Assembly (NCBI RefSeq): GCF_019973375.1
Contig: NZ_BPTV01000001.1
Location: 868,001 to 932,000, forward strand
DNA from: Prevotella lacticifex
GTDB taxonomy: Bacteria > Bacteroidota > Bacteroidia > Bacteroidales > Bacteroidaceae
Reading direction: 5' to 3'
Length of the DNA stretch: 64,000 nt
The position numbers were made by a program, and so were the translations under genes. Below the pieces are notes generated by a model. That model ran no database searches and had not been told where the DNA came from. It saw only the letters and a list, made by a program, of their open reading frames with translations. Below are positions 63,766 through 64,000 of this stretch, one piece after another; positions within the stretch are counted from its first letter, which is position 1, and each line of letters starts with the position of its first letter.

Positions 63766-64000
63766 CTACGCCAACAGAATATACACCGCACAGGCGGCGA
63801 GCAACAGAGCCATGGTGCGGTCGAGGAACCGTGGATGGGCAGTGAAGAGGCTGTGCAGCTTGCTGCCTGCAAGCAGATAGACGAGGTTGGCACCGGGTCC
63901 CGCAATCTCGAGAAGGACGGCAACGACGAGCAGGTCGGTGAGACGGGTGGAGTAGGGCAGCACAAACGTTGTATAGGCCATAAGGTCGAAGAGGATAATC
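63766..64000 (-). CDS. C-terminal end of a LysE/RhtB-like membrane exporter (partial)
   Basis: 78 residues, open to the window edge, with three hydrophobic stretches: LMAYTTFVLPYS, LLVVAVLLEIAGPGANLVYLLAG and MALLLAACAVYILLA. The pattern of the last two membrane segments with a terminal A-V-Y-x-L-L resembles LysE-family amino-acid exporters. The assignment rests on this fragment only. Confidence 0.5.
   Translation of the reverse strand, partial: IILFDLMAYTTFVLPYSTRLTDLLVVAVLLEIAGPGANLVYLLAGSKLHSLFTAHPRFLDRTMALLLAACAVYILLA

Overview
The window reads as a Bacteroidales chromosome, most likely Prevotella/Segatella or a close relative. The support is: promoters of the Bacteroidota type (TTTG, 19-20 bp, TAnnTTTG) in front of most transcription units; ECF sigma/FecR/TonB-receptor/DUF4249, GLPGLI, DUF4230, BspA-type leucine-rich-repeat and C10 (streptopain-like) protease genes; and the absence of Shine-Dalgarno-type leaders. 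Species cannot be fixed from sequence alone.

Region by region. 0-0.27 kb: the 3' end of a probable topoisomerase IV/gyrase A-like gene and its terminator. 0.6-18.1 kb: an insertion-sequence-rich, decaying tract. It carries two virtually identical ISAon1-like elements (628-2237 and 16439-18047, each with an 8-bp target duplication), an ISAs1-type transposase inside a broken C10 protease, and an unclassified IS plus an IS1634/IS4-like IS that both sit in one DUF4249 lipoprotein gene. Under the insertions an ancestral minus-strand unit can be reconstructed: ECF sigma, FecR anti-sigma, TonB receptor, DUF4249, small lipoprotein, C10 protease. 18.7-32 kb: GH36 alpha-galactosidase, tRNA-Leu(UAG), an Rpn-type nuclease with a 12-bp repeat tract, a tandem pair of GLPGLI proteins with an outer-membrane partner, MATE exporter, two DUF4230 proteins and a secreted EEP-family phosphodiesterase. 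31.6-45.3 kb: ordinary core genes (TcdA-like, CvfB-like, LolD, a CPA2 antiporter with Usp-like domain, Asd, FMN-binding protein, LytTR two-component system, PepO-like M13 peptidase, DnaK).

45.5-53.6 kb is accessory again: a PD-(D/E)XK-like/transmembrane gene split by a third ISAon1-like element, a 250-bp MITE-like inverted-repeat element, an AAA ATPase with a DUF234-type C-terminus, and an AraC regulator next to a deletion scar that fuses an RND adaptor to a TolC end. 53.7-61.4 kb is a coherent redox and metal island: PNPOx-like protein, FAD disulfide oxidoreductase, bacterioferritin-like protein, glutathione peroxidase, flavodoxin, Nramp (MntH-like) importer, CDF exporter with Mn/Fe-type ligands, and an OmpR-type regulator with its kinase. 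Two promoters in the island carry four 11-bp CTTAAG-type direct repeats at exactly the same distance from the -7 box, so an OmpR-family regulator, plausibly the local one, may control them. The window ends with a fourth ISAon1-like element inserted at the end of an outer-membrane protein gene and a LysE-like 3' fragment.

The most unusual structural signal is a family of about 146-bp intergenic elements (four copies, both orientations). Each contains four 22-bp imperfectly palindromic units between conserved flanks. Two unrelated sequences elsewhere in the window also form three-unit arrays with exactly 22-bp period.
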